A stretch of DNA of 64,000 bases from contig NC_135549.1 in assembly GCF_964340395.1 (NCBI RefSeq), forward strand, positions 34,019,832 to 34,083,831, given 5' to 3'. Origin of the DNA: Glandiceps talaboti. Its lineage: Eukaryota; Hemichordata; Enteropneusta; Spengelidae. A program made the position numbers and the translations under genes. Under the pieces are notes generated by a model, which saw nothing but the letters and a program-made list of their open reading frames with translations, ran no database searches and had not been told where the DNA came from. Below, piece after piece: positions 12,884 to 24,845 of this stretch (position 1 is its first letter; each line of letters starts with the position of its first letter).

Positions 12884-13255
12884 CTCAGATCTAGTCAATC
12901 CTAGTGTAACCAGGGTTAACCACTTCTTAATATAGATAGAACTTACAACTGGGCAATCCTAGTTAACCGCTAATTACATTAGTAGAACTAAGACATGGGT
13001 AGTCAAAATTAACTAGGCAATCCTAGTTAACCCATGCTTACTTTCGGTATAGCGCAGACCTAGGAAATCTTAATTAACTACTAGTTACTATTTGTAATAC
13101 TCAGACCTGAGCTATCCCAGTTAACCACTAGTTTTTAATTGTAGAACTTAGAACTTGGCCATAATAGTTAACCATTACTTACTACTGGCAGAACTCAGAC
13201 ATGGTCAAACTCAGTAAACCATTACTTACTATAGGTAGGACACAAACCTGGACAA
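11540..13255. repeat. 47-base minisatellite, about 36 copies
   Basis: The unit is approximately GTTAACCACTACTTACTATT then GGTAGAACTCAGACCTGGG then CAATCCTA. Successive ACTACTTACTATT starts at 11958, 12005 and 12052 give a 47-base period. Copies drift by about 20-30 percent by eye. An AAAT microsatellite is embedded at 12851. The array abuts a LINE fragment at 13255. Confidence 0.9.
12851..12882. repeat. AAAT microsatellite inside the minisatellite
   Basis: About eight AATA units interrupt one copy of the 47-base repeat. Confidence 0.95.
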
Positions 13256-14122
13256 TGACTGGCTTCTACCTTCCCATCACGCATCTTTACATTTTAACAC
13301 TTTTGTCCCCGGTCCATCTACATCTAGAATCACTCGCAAATCAAGGAAACTCAACACTATGAATATGGAAGAACGTCAACACAAGTTGTCATTGTCCTTC
13401 TCCCAGCCTTCAACAGTCGATCAGAATGCAAATTACAATCTTTTACTCAGCTCACCTGTAGATGAACTTGCTCCCATGACAATCAAAACTGTCCTCAACA
13501 AACCACGGGCTCCATGGTGCACAGCGCAGCTACTGGAGGAACTGAAAAAATCTACGTCGACTTGAGAGGAAGTAGATAAGTTCCGTCTCACTGATCACAA
13601 GGAAATCTACAGAGAGGCTGTCGCTGCCTATGGTGAAAGATTGAAAAATACTAGGGCTGCCTATCATCGGGACCGTATCGATAAATATTCAATGGGCGAT
13701 AGATATTCGATAAGGCTGACCAAAATCACTTTTTCGTGTAATTTATGACATCATTGGCACAATGAAAAATATAATAAGTACTCTTCCAGACACAGACATC
13801 TCACTATTACCAGATGCTTTTGCAGACTTTTTTCAATCGAAAATTAGGAACATTCGTGAACACCTACCTTTGGTTGCACCTTCTTACACTCAAACCTTGA
13901 GTTTCAAATTTGATTCATTTACGGGTGTGTACATTGAATATGTATCAAAACTCAATTTCCACATTGCCACTTAAGTCCTGCATGATTGACCCCATTCCCA
14001 CTGCTTTGCTCGGTCAGTGTATCGAGCAGGTGGTGCCAGCTATTAGTCGTATAATTAACAAGTCTTTATTTTCATCTACATGGCTTAACCAACCTTTACC
14101 GAATTTTACCCACACTACTTGA
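13255..14122 (+). pseudogene. CR1/L2-like LINE ORF2 remnant: endonuclease end, linker and start of reverse transcriptase
   Basis: Frames broken by stops and shifts code FNTFVPGPSTSRITRKSRKL, then LSSPVDELAPMTIKTV with PRAPW, then HKEIYREAVAAYGERLKN, then LPDAFADFFQSKIRNIREHL and finally IDPIPTALLGQ. These are the ordered landmarks between endonuclease and reverse transcriptase in CR1/L2-type ORF2: APLKTRTV-RPxAPW, DEFAxFFxxKIxxIR and DPIPTxLL. The stop after LKKSTST (about 13563) and later shifts make it non-functional. It breaks off before the catalytic motifs. Confidence 0.8.
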
Positions 14123-14925
14123 CTATCGTCTGTACTGGGTCTGTGGGTAATACAAAAATGTATTTATTTGACGTATATGTCCCCCATATTTGTGTGTTTC
14201 ACAGTCAATGACTTTTATTTATCTGATGTTTATCATTTGCCTACAAGAGCACTGCAATAATATCATGATAGCATATTTTAGCCAATTCACTAGCAACTCA
14301 TTTAACAACAAAGTAAACATATTTCATCTCAAATAATATTAGTAGTATTCATTTAGAATACCCACAGAAAACTTCAAGAATGTGTGACCACGACATGAAG
14401 AGCGACAATATTTTTGTAAGGCATAATAAGAAAACGTGTGTGGTTCTGATTACGCTCAATTTTAGAATAGGTGGGGTAGACTTTTTATTTTATTTTATTA
14501 TATTTTATTTTCTATGTGAGTGTCTATGCCAGGTTTTCCATTGTTTTCCAAATGGTCTCTGTGTTGCTTATTTCTTCCTATCCGATGCACAGCCATTACA
14601 GATTGGAAGAACAGTTTTAGAGTGTCTTTTTAAGTTGATGTCTGTTTCCGCATCCAGTATTTCTCGTGAGACTTCACAATTTTTTACTGTATTATTTTTT
14701 CTTGAATACTTAACAAAAAAGTTACGATCGGCAGTGAAGAGCTAGGTGAGGTCCGGTAACCGGGACCAAACAATTACTTTTTAGGCTTTGAAACTCGCAG
14801 TCACAAGCCAAGCATGTGACAATGCAAGACCACACCGAAAACTGATAAACATTTCATAGGTCACTCTTATTTCATACATAGACAACAAATTAAAGTTAAG
14901 CCGGTTTCATTTTTGTCTGACCAGG
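14120..14925 (+). mobile_element. Non-autonomous element related to the inverted-arm element at the window end
   Basis: 14150-14400 is similar to the arm at 62455-62726 and, inverted, to 63640-64000 (CAACAAAGTAAACATATTT, ACAGAAAACTTCAAGAA). 14440-14790 matches 26015-26430 (TTACGCTCAATTTT-AGAATAGGT, CAGATTGGAAGAACAGTTTT, GGTAACCGGGACCAAACA). 14800-14915 matches 63490-63600 (CATGTGACAATGCAAGACCAC). So it is a mosaic copy of the same family, with no protein recognised. Confidence 0.6.
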
Positions 14926-16329
14926 GTAGTCAAAGGCCTACACTGTAAAGTCACTTCTAGGACTGGAATATAATCAGCAATTGGAGCGTTATGCTTGGTT
15001 CGAATTATTATTTTTTGAGTCAATACATTCTAGTTATTATTAGAGCCATTTTGATACTGACTGTAGAAGTAGTTAAACTCCTAGTTTTATCGAGGGCTGA
15101 ATTGGCAACAGAATTCGTGATCAACTTGAATGTTGTATACTCTCCAAAATCACTACCGTTTTCACTACATTGTTGCTAATATTGTAGGACACAACACCTA
15201 CATAAAAGCGAAAGTTAAATTCTAATGAGTATCAAAGTCAACGTTACTACTGTCTGTCATTGCTTTCTATACTAACTGAGACGAAAGGCTCCCCTCTATG
15301 ACGTCATAAACCCTAAATGGGAGAACAATAGGTAGTATAACTGTAAATTCATGGCTGCTCGGGTGACAGCAGCTCACCAGTCTTTTTTCTCACTAATCAT
15401 GCAATTGTTAATAGTTAGCTTTGCATGTACTAGTTAGGAGACATATAAAGAATATATATCAAGGTTGTGGTATTGGGCATTTTGAATCATCTTTTAAATA
15501 ATAAGTGGGTGCTTTTTCAGTTAACAGTACACTTACACACAAAGAAAGTGTCCGCATACTGGTAATCCATGAAAGAAACTATCGACGAACACTTTAAACC
15601 CATAAATGAAACTGTCCTCAGCTTGTTGAAACTGTCCTCAGCTTGTTGATCATTTCTAAGGCACTGTCTCCCACCTTGTCACTGATACAATGCAACCAAA
15701 ATGTGTTGCCCCACCTAACACAATGTGCTACCACGCCTAATTCTGCACCTGTCATTCTGTAATGTGTGTGTGTAAATAATTGCCCATACCTTGACAGGTA
15801 TCGAACACTGTACCAGGTCCTATCTATCCAAAAACCACTTCATTACAAAGTGACTTGTGCAGCAAGCAGGTCTCCATATAGAATTTGTTCATTGACTTCA
15901 CAGTGCGTATGTGCACCAGGGTCAGTAACAGATCTACGCCTGGGCAAAAACGGAAATGCTGCTCGATTTGGGACTTTCGTTTTGGTATAGAACGAATCCT
16001 TGCCAGTATTTCAGTCTAAACCTTGTGGAAATCATTGGATTATTTGGCCGACTTGTGTGGTAAATGTTGTCGTTGTCATGATAATGGGCAAAACGTTATA
16101 TGACAGGGCTGTAGATAACAAGGCTGACCTTCTGGTGAAACACATAAAAACTCATCGAATTCTTCGAAGTATAACCCCGGCCATTTACTGTTTTTATTTG
16201 GACTGTTTTCGTTAACCCATCAGTTATTTCGTCCTTGGCTGCTCATGAGACACAACAACGGGCAGGTCAACCTAAAGTGCCCTAATAAAAAGTGAATGTT
16301 CTCTGACGTGTACTATAACTATCAGAAAC
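14926..16329. other. Unassigned intronic sequence
   Basis: A short direct duplication AAACTGTCCTCAGCTTGTTG occurs twice at 15609-15648, and a perfect TGACGTCA palindrome at 15299. A cysteine-containing open frame near 15840-15930 was considered as a receptor module and rejected. Nothing else was assigned. Confidence 0.4.
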
Positions 16330-17650
16330 CTTTCCGCCTTTACAGTATATTGCGATTGAAAAATGTGCTGAATCTGACCACCTCTCTGTTTGCAATTTGC
16401 TCTATCTCATTTCTGTAATCAACATCCCAATACTCATAGCAATAACATTAGTGTCAATTATTTTCCTGATCGTCTGGAAACGAAACAAATGCCTTCCTTC
16501 AAAATGTTATGTCAGTGAAAATTAATGAGGTACAGAACAGTATTGCTATTGGAAGGGTTGATGGAGATTTTGAATCTTAATTGGATGTAGTTAAATGTTG
16601 TGCGCATAGCATGACGCGGGATTGGAATAAAATTAACACTCACTTTCGCACTGATAGTAAAGAGGGTGGTCTGATAGGGACTGTGTAAAGGTATGAATAT
16701 ATATGAAAAGGTACGTGAACAAATGCTTGAAGTATGCTTTCCGGTAAACCTGGAAGAGGACAACACTCAACACTTCACTGATATTGACTTTGATATTTTG
16801 GATGACTGTGGATGAAGATAAAACCAGCATAAATGACATGTCAAATAGAAAGTCACCAGGATTGGATGGTGCTCCATCAGACTTCTTTAAGAATTCATCA
16901 TCATTTATTAAATCCCTGAAAGTGGTAATTTTCCTGAAGTCTGGGCGCAAGGCATAGTCTACAGAAAGGAACCCCAACAATTGCCTAATAACTACAGACG
17001 TATCACTTTGCTTTCAAGTCGTGGTAATATTTTACAAGTATTGTGTGTGTATACTAATGCAGACTTGGTTTGACATTAATTATAAAACAGTAAAGGAACG
17101 GCACGATTACGAAAAGGTTACGGAACATTGGCAACACCTTATGGTTCGGAGTACAGTTATTAACAACTATTTGTCTTATACGAAAGGCCAATTGTACTGT
17201 GCTTTTATAGAATTTGAAAAGGCTTTTGACTGGGTAAACCTCTATGCCTTATTCTATCTACAAACTTGCAGTTCTGGATTGCAACAAGGGTCTCTAATGT
17301 CACCTCTTTTGTTTTGTTTCTTTGTTAATGCTATGGGTAAAAGTCTAACAACAAATATCTATTCAGGTGTTCACATTGGAATTTTACATTTGTGCTATTT
17401 ACTTTATGCTGATGACCTATGTCCATTCAGTACTAGAGTATTCGGATTACAACGTTTACTAAACAAATTGTATTACTTCTGTATACTATGGAAGCTATCT
17501 GTAAATATTGCGAAAAATTAAAATTATTATTTTATAGACATAAATGCAAACCAAAAACTCCAAGCATATTGTACATTTAAGTCAGTATTTACTACTGACA
17601 GTTATCTTATAAATTTAGATGAACCGCATCTTCGTAATGTTCTCTGCAGA
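16330..17650 (+). pseudogene. L1/Tx1-like LINE ORF2 remnant: endonuclease end to reverse transcriptase
   Basis: 16345-16400 codes AIEKCAESDHLSVCNLLYL, the Ser-Asp-His end of an AP-type endonuclease. 16836-16900 codes SNRKSPGLDGAPSDFFKN, the start of the reverse transcriptase (NGKSPGLDGxPxEFxK). 17195-17520 codes CAFIEFEKAFDWVN, then GLQQGSLMSPLLFCFFVNAM, then LLYADDLC and KLSVNIAKN, so the catalytic YADD is present. 17590-17645 carries a C-terminal piece with INLDEPHLRNVLCRFRL. Internal deletions and stops separate the blocks, so it is inactive. Confidence 0.85.
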
Positions 17651-20600
17651 TTCCGACTATGAGCACTGGGTATTTAATAGGGAACTTGCAAACCCGCCAT
17701 GTTGAATGTTGCATCATGGGAAATGTGATAATAAATACTAATCAATTAGTATTGTAAGCAATGTTTTGACATTGTTTGTAACCACACATGATCAATTCAT
17801 ATTTACCATGACCATTGTGGGAGGTTTATTTGATCAGTAGCTCCAGATTAATTATTACGATAACCACATATAATCCCATAGTCCTTTGCGTCTGAGCATG
17901 CTCAGTCTGGATTGCAAGTTCACTATTGAGCACAGGTAGATGTTGTATCTAAAAATTCTATAATTATCTTGTAGATGCATTCTCTTCATTTGGTACTGGG
18001 TTTTTAGAACAAAAAACTCTTGCAACCTAAGCATTTAAATGCATTTTAGTTTAAAGATACATATTAGGTGTTATAGTTAGGCTGCTAAGCTAGAATTTTG
18101 AAATTTTGTGTGTATGCATAACGTTTGAATGCTAATTTATTTTGATATAGTGCCAATTGAATAGCACCCTCATAACCCAATAACTCCACATTATGGTATT
18201 CCCTACACCAAGCTTCTAACAGACCTGTTTTTCTCAATAATTGTGTCTTTATAAGTCTATTTGAGCAACAAACTACTCTTATGCAATAAAAAGATTATAT
18301 TTATATATATCCAAGTTCTTATAAAATATTTTTAGGACCAAAAATACAGCAAAATATACCATGCATGGAAAAACAATAGCCAAAACCTTAATGTAGTAGG
18401 TGCCTTGAAAATAAAAGTTATGAAATAATCAAGAAATAACCCAGGGTTTCCTTGATCATAACTGAAATTCGAGGCCAAATTGATAGCGAAACAGAATACT
18501 ATACAAATAAATGATTGCCAATTTCCTGTTATTATGTTTTTCTGCATAATCAGTTAAACGGTTTCATCTAGAATCTTTGGAAAGCTTGAATAACTTTGAT
18601 TTTAATGGTACATTCGACATTATTGTTAGTAATAAGTATATTGTTACCAATTTCAAAGATTGGTTGTTATTCATATTCACAATTTCATTTGTAATTTTGG
18701 GAATGGGGTCCAAAACACCGTCGAAATTTATATCAATTTTAAGGTGCTCATATTACAGTACTGTTTAAAACCACATTTAGAACCACATCTTCATCAGTTG
18801 CAGTTAATGTATTAAAAATGTTGCAATATTTTAATTGTGTTGTTCTTCTAGTAAAGATGACAGTATTTCAATACTGTTGTCATCTATAGTTATAAGTGTT
18901 CTTCTGTCATTTGTATATTAAATTTTTGTTTCTGTTTTGCAAATGTATAACAGCTAAAGGTTTGCATGGGTAAAATTGCTTAATTTTGTATTTCTGGGTT
19001 TTAAGTGTATCACTATAGTGTGTTTAGTTGACCTTCTTTGATATCGGGATTACATGTTGTTAAAGACTGGTGAATCCTCTTGTGTTTTCAACTTTTGAGA
19101 GCTCTTGCTGTTTGATACTAGATGAATATTATCAAACAATTCACTTCTGATTCATGTTTGAAATTAGCCTTTTAATGTCAATTTATTGATGAAGAATGTC
19201 ATGGTGATTCTTTAATTTAGAAATCTTCTTTGTACTGCATCTACACAACATGTTGTTCTCCCTTCAACAAAGCCATTCAAAGATTTAGTTTGGGTTGATA
19301 CGTCCCCTGTGTACATATCAGATGTATCAGTTGGTTTTGTAACAGTATGAGTTTTAAAACCCATGTTTGTTTACTGAATCGTTGACCCCTATAGATTCCA
19401 AGATCAATATTTGTGATTTTTTGTTTACTAAAGAAAATTGTATACCTTGAAAATGTGTTCCATACACAAACTCAACATTATATTTTGCTACTTTGACACT
19501 CTAATTTTGCTTATTGTTTCAGTCTGTTGTGGATTTAGAAAGGTAGCCAATAACTAATGACATCTTTAGTGTTCTTTGCATTTGTGTCCATCACCAACTG
19601 GTGCCAGGAAAGTTCAAATTCTCCATTAATACATTGTTAAAAAATCATTTGATCCCAATTAAGATGTTACATTGTGACTGTTTTCTTGAAATATATTCTT
19701 TCAGCAGTGTTTATATTTATGCACGAACCTGACTAACCATGCCAAATTTATACGGGATGGTAAATGAGGAAAGTAACATGATAGAGTTATTTCACTTAAA
19801 TTTATCAGTATTTCAGTGTGGTTTAATGAAATGTTGCAATAGATAGATAGAAAAATGCTGCACTTACTTACAATTAAGCAATTGAATCTATAATTTGGTG
19901 AGAAACTACATAGAGAAAAATAAGTAGTGTTATTATTCTTCAGATTGATATTTGCTCTAAAATCCCTTACCTTTAAGTTCACCATTTTAATTCCAATAAG
20001 CCTGACCATATAGATGAAAAATGGGTATTTATTTCGTAGTATCATTTTCAGACCTTGTGACCCATCGTTTCAAGGGTGCATGAATCGTGCAATGAGCAGG
20101 AAAGCAGTGAGATGTGAGCTACTACAACTACATTTTTAATTTATAAAACAACTTTATAGTGTTTTTCAACTCGAAAAAAAAACAATGAGAAAAGGTATTG
20201 TTCATGTTGATTGAGTCGTTAACCCTTGTCATGTTTGTGTTTGTACATTAATTGATTAATTGAAAATAAAATGTAAAAAACAAACTGTTAAAGGTTTTTT
20301 TATTGTATTAACAATAACTATTGAAAGCATAGTGGAGTTGTCTTTATCAATTATTAATGATTACCTAATTCTCATCAGTATGGTCACTTTAAGATAAGAA
20401 AGTTAATTCTGAAGGAGTTGCCATTGTGTCTGTAATTGTAAGATTGAATTGTAAGATTTGACCACTAACATACCACTAGGCAGATATTTAAAGTTACAAT
20501 ATTTGATACTATACAATCAGTATAAGTTTGAATTTCATATAATTTTAATATTTAAATTGACTGAAGTTGGCAAAATTGCATAACTGATGGCTCTGTTATA

Positions 20601-20774
20601 GAAATGTATACCATATTGCAATTACAAGTTATTGTTTGTGGTATTATGAAAATAGAAAATCAGTAAGAAAAATCCAAGTTGCATATTCCAGTCACTGAGC
20701 TAACATTTGGTACATACTGAAAACCTTGAAATCCTCAGATTTAACATATATTTCACCTACACAAATATATATAT
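17651..20774. other. Long intronic stretch, nothing assigned
   Basis: About 3 kb of AT-rich sequence without ordered repeats, coding blocks or RNA genes that I can recognise. It may include untranslated tail of the L1-like element at its start. Confidence 0.4.
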
Positions 20775-21028
20775 GGGTTGTCGGTGGCCAAGTGGTTAAA
20801 CCACTTGCCTCTTACCACTGCGGTCGGGGTTAAATTTACCACGCTGTAAGTAAGAAGAGTGTCGTTCAGTTTGACTCTACCGAACAACGCAGGTTTTCCC
20901 CGGGTACTCCGGTTTCCTCCTGCATTAACACTGAACCCATGAGGGATGGCCCTCACTGGACTTCTTGGGAGACAAGTGTTTAAATGCTTAAAGAATTATC
21001 CAGTATAAATAAAGATTATTATTATTAA
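20775..21028 (+). mobile_element. tRNA-derived SINE
   Basis: It starts with a tRNA-like head, TCGGTGGCCAAGTGGTTAAA (box A region) with a degenerate box B near GGTCGGGGTTAAATT. A body containing CCCCGGGTACTCCGGTTTCC follows, and it ends in an ATT-rich tail (TTATTATTATT at 21017-21027). The head-body-tail layout is that of a SINE transcribed by RNA polymerase III and mobilised by a LINE. The body phrase resembles conserved central domains of metazoan SINEs, but I cannot assign the subfamily. Confidence 0.75.
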
Positions 21029-21477
21029 ATATTGAAAAAGTAAAATTTTTAATTCAAAACACTGTTACATACTTAGCCAGTTCCTATATCGTTACATTAA
21101 GTATCTACATCAACAAAATATTCAAAGCCTTTACAGTAACATTTTTATGTTGTAATATTATTGATTTGATATGCAGCCATCTTAACAAATTGCCACATAT
21201 TTGATATTAAAGAAAGTTTTAGTGGTCATAATTACAAGCTAGCCAACAAAACTAGTAAGAAAGGATGTTAACAGCATATTTCATTGTGGTTTAGATAATA
21301 ATAAAGTTAATCTTGAAACACTGAAATCAGTCCTTTATATAAACAAAACCAACTCTTTATCATAAAGTCTCGCATTATGCAGAAGCTATAAGGTTTGGGT
21401 GTCAATAAGTTTTGGAAGATGATTCAGCATGATCAAAGATATATGATTAGACACTGAGATGAAAGACAATGCAATCC

Positions 21478-21655
21478 ATTTTGAATTGAAAGCCAGTTTG
21501 AAATATTTGGGTTGAGAGTTATCTTATAAATTTAGATGAACCACATCTTCGTAATGTTCTGTGCAGATTCCGATTCTAAGCACATAACTTGCAGATTGAA
21601 TCAGGTACATGGAATAACACAGAGAGAGAAGATGTTTTAATTACTGTAAAACATC
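21478..21655 (+). pseudogene. 3' end of an L1/Tx1-like LINE ORF2, same family as 16330-17650
   Basis: It codes INLDEPHLRNVLCRFR, a near-identical match to 17608-17655, then HNLQIESGTWNNTEREDVL. The latter corresponds to the HNLxIExGRWxxxxREERxC segment near the C-terminus of such ORFs. It is truncated by the repeat element that begins at 21660. Confidence 0.65.
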
Positions 21656-21699
21656 AGTTAACCAGATTTAAACTGAATGCCTCCCGTAAGGGAATCACT

Positions 21700-23030
21700 A
21701 ATTAAGTAAATAACTCATTAAACTAAAAAAAATATGGTAACAGGCTTTGTTTTTGGACAAGCGTGCTTTCATAGTATGTACGTGCCAAATTATACGGAAT
21801 TTGAAGAGTGCATGATACTGCTTAATTACTTAATATCGTTCAATATTCAAAATACTCATTAAAAGTAAAACTTGTAGCAACAAACTTCATAGGACAGGTG
21901 CATATTATTATGGTTGATATATCTACCATATTGTATGAAATTTGAAGCTTGCATATTTAAGATACAGCCTAGTTGCCTAAAATCATTAATTAGGCAATGT
22001 TTTCATTAACACTAAGCTATATGAACACAGTTTATAGGACATATCCACTTTTTTATGTTTAACATATGTACTAAATTATATTGAAAATTCAAGTATGCAT
22101 TCTTATGGTATATTCTAATTAGCGAAAATCATTAATCAAGCAAATTAGTTATTAACACTGTAATGGTACATCAACAAACTTTATAGGGCGGATAAACTTT
22201 TGTTATGTTTAATGTATGAAGTAAATTATATTGAAATTGAAGTATGCAGTCTTAAGATATATCTTATTTACCGAAAATAATTAAGTATGCAAATTATTCA
22301 CTAAATCTTGAAGCGAAATCAACAATTTTTATAGGAGATATGCATTTTGTTATGTTTAACGTATGTACTATATTGTATTGAAATTGAAGTATGCATTCTT
22401 AAGATATAGCCTAATTACCGAAAATCATGAAATATGCAAATTATTCACTAAATCTTGAAGCGAAATCAACAATTTTTATAGGAGATATGCATTTTGTTAT
22501 GTTTAACGTATGTACTATATTGTATTGAAATTGAAGTATGCATTCTTAAGATATAGCCTAATTACCGAAAATCATTAATTATGCAAATTATTCATTAACA
22601 CTGTAAGGTACATCAACTAACTTTATACATACACAATTTCTTATGGTTAATGTATGTACTGAATTGTATTGAAATTGAAGTATGCAGTCATAAGGTATAG
22701 CCTAATTACCAAGAATCATTAATTATGCAAATTATTCATTAACACTGAAAGGTACATCAACAAGCTTGACAGGACATATGCGATTGTTATGGTTAATGTG
22801 TGTACTGAATTATATTGGAATTGAAGTATGCATTCTTAAGATATAGCCTAATTACCAAAAATGATTAATTATGCAATTTATTCATTAACAGTTGTAAAGT
22901 ACATCAACAAACTTGATAGGACATATGTGTGTTCTTATGGTTAATGTATGTACTAAATTATATTGAGTATGTAGTCTTAAGATATTACTTAATTAGTTGA
23001 TTTCATTGAAATACAAATTTCCCTAATCAA
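21700..23030. repeat. Tandem array of about 147-base units
   Basis: Homologous points in successive units fall near 21856, 22004, 22152, 22299, 22446, 22593, 22737 and 22883, i.e. steps of 144-148 bases. Each unit carries TATGTACT(A)AATTGTATTG, AAATTGAAGTATGCATTCTT and AGATATAGCCTAATTACC. Two adjacent units (from 22299 and 22446) are almost identical, implying recent duplication. Confidence 0.88.
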
Positions 23031-23139
23031 ACATACAGATCTGGCTCAACACCTAATTAGGTCTAGCCATTACCCTAAAGATTATATATTCCAAATTTCA
23101 TTACAATTGAGCCAGTCAATTTTTAGAAAATGATGATAC

Positions 23140-23210
23140 AGACACACGGACAGACAGACAGACAGACAGACAGACAGCCAGACGGACAGTCAGACGGGCA
23201 CACAGACAGA
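23140..23210. repeat. CAGA tract within the dispersed element
   Basis: ACAGACAG units with some GG-containing variants, at the position where other copies have a CA tract. Confidence 0.9.
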
Positions 23211-23800
23211 CATTCCCCTTTTACTACCTCCTGTACACTTACAGGAGGTAAAATGAATTTCAGTAACCTATATTCAGACATTAGGCAAATCTTAATTCAA
23301 TTGTATTACATTGCATTACAGTCACACTTTGATAAGTTTACAAGACAAATCACCAATATTCTGACTTTGAGAAATATTACACTTTTTTACACTTGTCATT
23401 CAAAATCCTAGTCGGCAATGAATATTACGTTATACCAGCATAATGATGGTGCAAATCCAGAGATCTGATTGGTTAATACTTCTAACTAACACGTATAAAA
23501 TAGTGATAATTCACAGTTAGTGTAACTCTAGGTGGCCCTGAATGAGAATAGTATACCGATTTTTTGATCGCTGACGCTCATGTGTGTATGTCGTCAACTG
23601 GTCAAAACCTATGGTTACACCATACCCAGGGTGGGGTATATACCATGTTGGACACAGCTATTACTACCACATTGATTTATTTTGTCTTGATATGTTCTTT
23701 ATTTATTAATTTTTCTTCTGTAACTCTTCTAGTCCGTTTGCTGTATATTTATACATATGTACGGTACTCCCTAAGGCCAGTGAACAAAGTCCCTAATGAA

Positions 23801-23802
<2 letters not shown>

Positions 23803-23856
<54 letters not shown>

Positions 23857-23857
23857 A
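23803..23857. repeat. TA then TG compound microsatellite
   Basis: About 18 TA units directly followed by about nine TG units. Confidence 0.95.
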
Positions 23858-24003
23858 CACTGAACAGATGAGATAAACTATCATACCATCAACTATTTAT
23901 TTTTTAAATGTGAACCGATTTTTAATGCAATCAAAGACAAGAAACGTATGAAAATAATTTATTTTATTGATATTAGAATTCTTGTATGTGTCTTACACTT
24001 AAG

Positions 24004-24075
24004 ATCTCTGAACGGAAACCAGATTAAAACACTTGATAGCGGCATCTTTCAAGACATCTCATCATTAGTTGAAAT
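24004..24075 (+). CDS. Receptor exon: leucine-rich repeat 3
   Basis: A 72-base exon coding SLNGNQIKTLDSGIFQDI and ending VE plus a split Ile codon. The acceptor is cttacacttaag and the donor is gtaagt. Phase 2 in and out is the same as the other LRR exons, so an in-frame tandem repeat is extended. The sequence fits LxxNxIxxLxxxxFxxLxxL well. It lies just after the repeat-element block at 21.7-23.3 kb. Confidence 0.85.
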
Positions 24076-24424
24076 GTAAGTATTGGCATTTATTATGTAA
24101 AATTACCAAATTTCACCAAAATCGTTTAAAAGTTACGATGCTTATAATAATTAAATAATACTGTATACTATTTTAAACAGTAATAAATTATTATTATTGT
24201 AGTTGTTTAATTTGAATCTACCCTACCTGGGATAATGTTCAAACGTCTGTTGCCATGGTAATCAAAATTATTATAATGCCGAATTTTGCAAACGTTATTT
24301 TCTTGAGGGATTTTTTTTTAAATAGAAAAAATACATCTTTGCTTATGACATTCATGAGTCTGAAATGGCAATATTCAATTATATTCCTATGTTGTCACGG
24401 TAACATCCCTATAGCAATACATAT

Positions 24425-24845
24425 ACCAGATATAAACTGAATGCCGCACGTAAGGGCAAATAAACCCATTGTGTTTTGTTCCTACACACTATATAAAATT
24501 TGAATATAATGCCTAATTATCGAAAGATGTTTGATGTATGATGTACCAAAATATATGGCCAAAGTGTTGTATAATTATCCAAAATCATTACATATGCAAA
24601 TAACATATCACTATCAAAACTATAACAAAATGTACACTTTGTTATATATATAATCAATGAATACTCCAAATTATATAAAATCTGAAGCTTGCATTTTCGG
24701 ATAACTCTTAACTGCCGAAAATCATTAATTTATGCATATATACTCCTTGTAAGGCATGTGGGTAAACTTCATAGGACAGGAAGGCATTATTTTGGTTAAT
24801 ATGTAGCTTAATTGCCAAAATTCATTAATGTATGCAAATGATTAA
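24425..24845 (+). mobile_element. Dispersed element copy, degenerate
   Basis: It starts with TAAACTGAATGCCGCACGTAAGGG and contains two or three degenerate ~147-base units (TTGAAGCTTGCATTTTCGG, CATTAATTTATGCAAAT). It is cut by the LINE tail at about 24845. Confidence 0.6.

Larger units (their letters stand above)
21660..23255 (+). mobile_element. Longest copy of the dispersed hairpin-ended element
   Basis: It begins ACCAGATTTAAACTGAATGC with CCTCCCGTAAGGG and ends after a CAGA tract with CCTCCTGTACACTTACAGGAGG, a hairpin of eight pairs. Between the ends lies a tandem array of ~147-base units and, near 23055, the family phrase CCATTACCCTAAAG followed by TTGAGCCAGTCAATTTTTAG. The 5' phrase recurs at 8097, 24428, 38036, 45144 and 47294. 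The short hairpins near both ends are notable. There is no coding capacity. Confidence 0.75.

Noticed and set aside
15766-15990. Cysteine-containing open frame (CAASRSPYRICSLTSQCVCAPG) that resembles a cysteine module of the receptor
   Set aside because: It has no matching splice sites, the phase does not fit, and it lies among the LRR exons. Resemblance is limited to a CxC and could be chance.
16410-16500. Hydrophobic stretch followed by KRNK, like a transmembrane segment
   Set aside because: It directly follows a LINE endonuclease Ser-Asp-His motif and continues into reverse transcriptase sequence, so it is part of a decayed LINE.
20775-20850. Functional tRNA gene
   Set aside because: Box A and box B are degenerate, no complete cloverleaf can be drawn, and a SINE body and tail follow.
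20753-20956. Minus-strand 67-codon open frame
   Set aside because: It lies within the SINE and shows no protein character.
22000-23030. CRISPR array
   Set aside because: The repeats are ~147 bases, contiguous without spacers and degenerate, in an animal genome with introns.
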